Assembly: GCA_023255355.1 (NCBI GenBank)
Contig: JALRIU010000196.1
Span: forward strand, 1-7,937
Direction: 5' to 3'
DNA length: 7,937 nt
DNA from: Pseudomonadales bacterium
GTDB lineage: Bacteria > Pseudomonadota > Gammaproteobacteria > Pseudomonadales > JAHEIH01
Below, piece after piece: positions 7,635 through 7,937 of this stretch (within the stretch, counting starts at the first letter, position 1; the number at the start of each line of letters is the position of its first letter). A model generated the notes under the pieces. It worked only from the letters and a program-made list of their open reading frames with translations, did no database searches and was not told where the DNA came from. The position numbers and the translations under genes are program-made.

Positions 7635-7646
7635 AATAGGCCTATT
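7635..7646. repeat. Perfect 12-bp palindrome AATAGGCCTATT in the promoter spacer
   Basis: The 12 bases are identical on both strands. The palindrome abuts the FNR box, sharing one base, and covers about -24 to -35 relative to the inferred start. It could be an operator for a second regulator or chance; no known site is recognised. Confidence 0.5.
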
Positions 7647-7659
7647 TGACACATATCAA
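7646..7659 (-). promoter_or_regulatory. FNR/ANR binding site
   Basis: The minus-strand sequence TTGATATGTGTCAA matches the consensus TTGAT-N4-ATCAA at nine of ten specified bases (G for A in the second half-site). The dyad extends to ATTTGA-N6-TCAAAT (7661-7644). Binding by the oxygen-labile Fnr/Anr protein would switch the oxidase operon on at low oxygen. The neighbouring regulator has the matching recognition residues. Confidence 0.88.
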
Positions 7660-7677
7660 ATCACCTCAAATAAGTGA

Positions 7678-7937
7678 TTAGTCCTCAAGTCCTGCGTGCT
7701 TTTTTAAGGCAGCCATATCTATGATGACGAGTTCTTTGTTGCGTAATTCAAATACACCCTCTTTGCTCAATTTAGACAGGATGCGACTGACCGTTTCGAT
7801 AGTTAACCCAAGGTAATTAGCTATATCTGTTCGCGACATCGGTAGTCTAAATTCTGTTGCGGAATATTTACGACGAGCGTTACGCGTAGAAAGGCTGATA
7901 ATCAAAGAGGCAATGCGTTCTTCTGCAGAATTTTTGC
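7678..7937 (-). CDS. fnr: Fnr/Anr-type oxygen-responsive regulator, C-terminal part (5' end cut by window edge)
   Basis: Eighty-five complete codons and a stop of a CRP/FNR-family activator; the frame is open to the right edge. The sequence begins NSAEERIASLIISLSTR, the end of the dimer helix region as in Fnr and Anr. It continues with the winged helix-turn-helix: EFRLPMSRTDIANYLGLTIETVSRIL. The recognition helix carries E-x-x-S-R (E47, S50, R51 of the visible part), the residues that read TTGAT in E. coli FNR. The sensory domain with the [4Fe-4S] cysteines is outside, so oxygen sensing is inferred from homology. Any short start inside the visible part (such as TTG at 7905) is an artefact of the window edge. 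Fnr and Anr cannot be told apart here. It lies on the same strand as the cco operon, 96 bp upstream of it, with no convincing terminator between. Confidence 0.92.
   Translation of the reverse strand, partial: KNSAEERIASLIISLSTRNARRKYSATEFRLPMSRTDIANYLGLTIETVSRILSKLSKEGVFELRNKELVIIDMAALKKHAGLED

Larger units (their letters stand above)
7611..7659 (-). promoter_or_regulatory. FNR-dependent class II promoter of the YIP1-ccoNOQPGHI operon
   Basis: On the minus strand an FNR/ANR box at 7659-7646 is followed by a perfect TATAAT at 7623-7618. No good -35 hexamer is present (AATAGG at the 17-bp spacing). If +1 is at about 7611, the box covers -48 to -35 and is centred at -41.5, the standard spacing for class II FNR activation, where the activator replaces the -35 contact. 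This leaves a leader of about 30 bases before the YIP1-family ATG. The start point is inferred from spacing, not observed. Confidence 0.82.

Noticed and set aside
7659..7679. AATCAC...GTGATT as the fnr terminator
   Set aside because: The stem is only 6 bp with two G-C pairs and a 9-base loop, has no T run after it, and its right arm touches the FNR box. It is too weak to call a terminator.
7678..7905. A short regulator starting at TTG 7905
   Set aside because: The same frame continues upstream to the window edge with Fnr-like sequence (SAEERIAS), so this is a truncated larger gene, not a small one.
1..7937. Mobile elements, CRISPR arrays, tRNA/rRNA genes or phage traits
   Set aside because: Nearly every base is taken by the oxidase cluster. 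No terminal repeats, regular spacer arrays, transposase or integrase motifs, or tRNA-like folds were seen.

Overview
The window is a single minus-strand gene cluster for a cbb3-type (C-family) cytochrome c oxidase and its assembly factors. Read in the direction of transcription (right to left) it holds: the 3' end of an fnr/anr-type regulator gene (cut by the right edge); a 96-bp regulatory gap; a gene for a YIP1-family membrane protein of unknown role; the structural genes ccoN, ccoO, ccoQ and ccoP; and the assembly genes ccoG, ccoH and ccoI (ccoI is cut by the left edge). No plus-strand gene, RNA gene, mobile element, CRISPR array or other accessory DNA is visible. The long plus-strand open frames are shadows of the minus-strand genes.

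The protein sequences suggest a gammaproteobacterium. CcoP has two N-terminal membrane segments, as in Pseudomonas, the regulator end is Fnr/Anr-like, and the ccoNOQP-GHI order is common in that class. Base composition looks moderate, judged by eye to be mid-40s % GC. An aerobic marine or freshwater lineage is plausible, but genus cannot be read from this window.

How the parts fit: CcoN (haem b/b3-CuB core), CcoO (mono-haem c) and CcoP (di-haem c) form the high-affinity oxygen-reducing terminal oxidase, with CcoQ as a small accessory subunit. CcoG (polyferredoxin, reported elsewhere as a cupric reductase), CcoH and CcoI (P1B-type copper ATPase) supply copper and help assembly. Genes are packed tightly: TAATG overlaps at ccoN/ccoO and ccoG/ccoH, an 8-base overlap at ccoQ/ccoP, 4 bases between ccoO and ccoQ and 1 base between ccoH and ccoI. 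This points to one transcript with translational coupling.

Control: the gap between fnr and the YIP1 gene carries an FNR/ANR box (TTGATATGTGTCAA on the minus strand) and a perfect TATAAT. If transcription starts near 7611, the box is centred at about -41.5, the textbook class II FNR-activated geometry. The truncated regulator next door keeps the E-x-x-S-R recognition-helix residues expected to read that half-site. A perfect 12-bp palindrome lies between box and -10. The only sizeable gap inside the operon, between ccoP and ccoG, contains a strong 9-bp hairpin that could separate expression of the structural and assembly genes. It also bears on the ccoG start, which is best placed at a GTG at 3777.

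The core is a well-known system. The less explained parts are the YIP1-family gene at the head of the operon, the palindrome in the promoter, and the ccoP/ccoG hairpin with its overlapping ATG/GTG starts.
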